DNA from: Sideroxydans sp.
GTDB lineage: Bacteria > Pseudomonadota > Gammaproteobacteria > Burkholderiales > Gallionellaceae
NCBI GenBank assembly: GCA_027310725.1
Contig: DAIDAG010000078.1
Span: forward strand, 1-64,000
DNA: 64,000 nucleotides
Direction of reading: 5' to 3'
The notes below the pieces were generated by a model that saw only the letters and a program-made list of their open reading frames with translations, did no database searches and was not told the origin of the DNA. The translations under genes and the position numbers were made by a program. Shown here piece after piece: positions 63,366 through 64,000 of this stretch. The first letter of the stretch is position 1; each line of letters begins with the position of its first letter.

Positions 63366-63560
63366 ATGAAACTCAACGTTGGTGGTATCGACCGCATCCT
63401 TCGTATCGTCGTTGGTCTGGCCCTGATCGGCGCCACACTGGCCGGCATGATCGGCGTATGGGGCTGGATAGGCGTTGTTCCCTTGCTGACCGGCGTATTC
63501 AAGTTCTGCCCGGCCTATGCCCTGTTCGGCATGAACACTTGCCCGATGGAAAATAAATAA
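63366..63560 (+). CDS. DUF2892 small membrane protein (copy 2)
   Basis: This 64-residue paralogue has the same two helices (ILRIVVGLALIGATLAG; GWIGVVPLLTGVFKF) and CPAYALFGMNTC end. AAGGAG lies 7 bases before the ATG at 63366. The 250 bp between the two copies contains no other supported gene but holds the CRP-type site. A terminator follows the stop. Confidence 0.88.
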   Translation: MKLNVGGIDRILRIVVGLALIGATLAGMIGVWGWIGVVPLLTGVFKFCPAYALFGMNTCPMENK

Positions 63561-63577
63561 TCGCCCGGACTCATATC

Positions 63578-63608
63578 GCGCCCGTGCTGACGCCGGGCGC
63601 TTTTTATT
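63578..63608 (+). terminator. Rho-independent terminator
   Basis: GCGCCCG (63578-63584) and CGGGCGC (63594-63600) form a 7-bp stem followed by TTTTTATT. It separates the second DUF2892 gene from the DUF3365 gene. Confidence 0.88.
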
Positions 63609-63619
63609 GGGGAAAACTC

Positions 63620-64000
63620 ATGAGCAAAAAGATTGTCCTGTACACGCTGCTTGCACTTTCTGCAGCGCCCGCATTGGCCGACGACCTCGGAAAATACGAA
63701 AATGAAAGCCGCGCTATCGTCACACCGTTCATGCAGCAACTGATGGCCGCAAACAAAAAGGCCATCATGGAAGGCGGCCCGGAATCGGCCATCGATGTCT
63801 GCAAAGAGATCGCACCCCGGATGGCAAACGATCTTTCGCGGCAGCACGGCATCAAGGTCACCCGCGTCAGCCTCAAGGTGCGCAATCCACTGCTGGGCAC
63901 AGCAGACGAGTGGGAACAAAAGACCTTGAAGCAATTCGAAGTTCGTCTGGCCGGCGGAGAAAAGCCGGAAGCACTCGAGTCTGCGGAGATCGTGAACGAA
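63620..64000 (+). CDS. DUF3365 (Tll0287-like heme sensor domain) protein, partial
   Basis: The first 127 codons are in the window. A signal peptide (MSKKIVLYTLLALSAAPALA) is followed by the DUF3365 pattern: AIDVCKEIAPRMANDLSRQ with the single cysteine, then VSLKVRNPLLGTADEWEQ. This domain binds c-type heme in some periplasmic sensors; here the protein may be a stand-alone periplasmic form. GGGG lies 7 bases before the ATG at 63620. The C-terminus lies beyond the window. Confidence 0.85.
   Translation, partial: MSKKIVLYTLLALSAAPALADDLGKYENESRAIVTPFMQQLMAANKKAIMEGGPESAIDVCKEIAPRMANDLSRQHGIKVTRVSLKVRNPLLGTADEWEQKTLKQFEVRLAGGEKPEALESAEIVNE

Overview
The window reads as chromosome from a betaproteobacterium. 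The proteins and gene neighbourhoods look most like iron- or manganese-associated Nitrosomonadales/Gallionellaceae; that lineage is inferred from protein character only. Coding density is high and most genes sit in long operons with ATGA-type overlaps.

1-11.5 kb (minus strand) is a glycogen operon, glgB-pgi-glgA-glgC-GH57 amylase, followed by glgP and then the first codons of a trigger-factor-like gene. 11.9-13.1 kb holds a soluble lytic transglycosylase, a REP/MITE-like inverted repeat and a small exported protein.

13.1-31.1 kb (minus strand) is the most unusual region. Two signal-peptide-bearing multicopper-oxidase-like proteins have complementary halves of the copper-ligand motifs. They are followed by a 2876-residue exported multidomain protein (degenerate cupredoxins, Ig/cadherin-like, SdrD-like, beta-helix), two small exported proteins, two tandem LolA-like paralogues and a c-type cytochrome fused to a periplasmic-binding-protein domain. 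A SCO copper chaperone gene lies just upstream.

31.2-42.7 kb (minus strand) is a complete-looking hybrid type II secretion/type IV pilus-like operon: gspG, gspF, gspE, pilM/N/O/P-like genes, a secretin with a C-terminal cohesin-like domain and three further pseudopilins. A histidine kinase is its first gene and a NarL-type response regulator its last. Its position suggests that it exports the copper-oxidase proteins, possibly for extracellular metal oxidation; this is inference. A second, BarA/UvrY-like two-component pair follows (43.2-45.7 kb).

46-49.1 kb is a small accessory patch: a retropepsin-like protease, a c-di-GMP-I (GEMM) riboswitch ahead of a lipoprotein gene, a recombinase-accessory pseudogene with one in-frame stop, and tRNA-Ser(GCT). 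Two 62-bp direct repeats derived from the tRNA 3' flank and terminator bracket most of it.

49.2-64 kb is housekeeping sequence with a defence insertion: lysC, recJ (carrying a REP-like in-frame insertion), an MgtC/DUF4010 membrane protein, prfB with its programmed +1 frameshift, a four-gene Wadjet (JetABCD/MksFEBG) anti-plasmid system starting 5 bp after prfB, lysS, a Crp/Fnr regulator, two DUF2892 paralogues (one with a perfect TGTGA-N6-TCACA site upstream) and the start of a DUF3365 protein.
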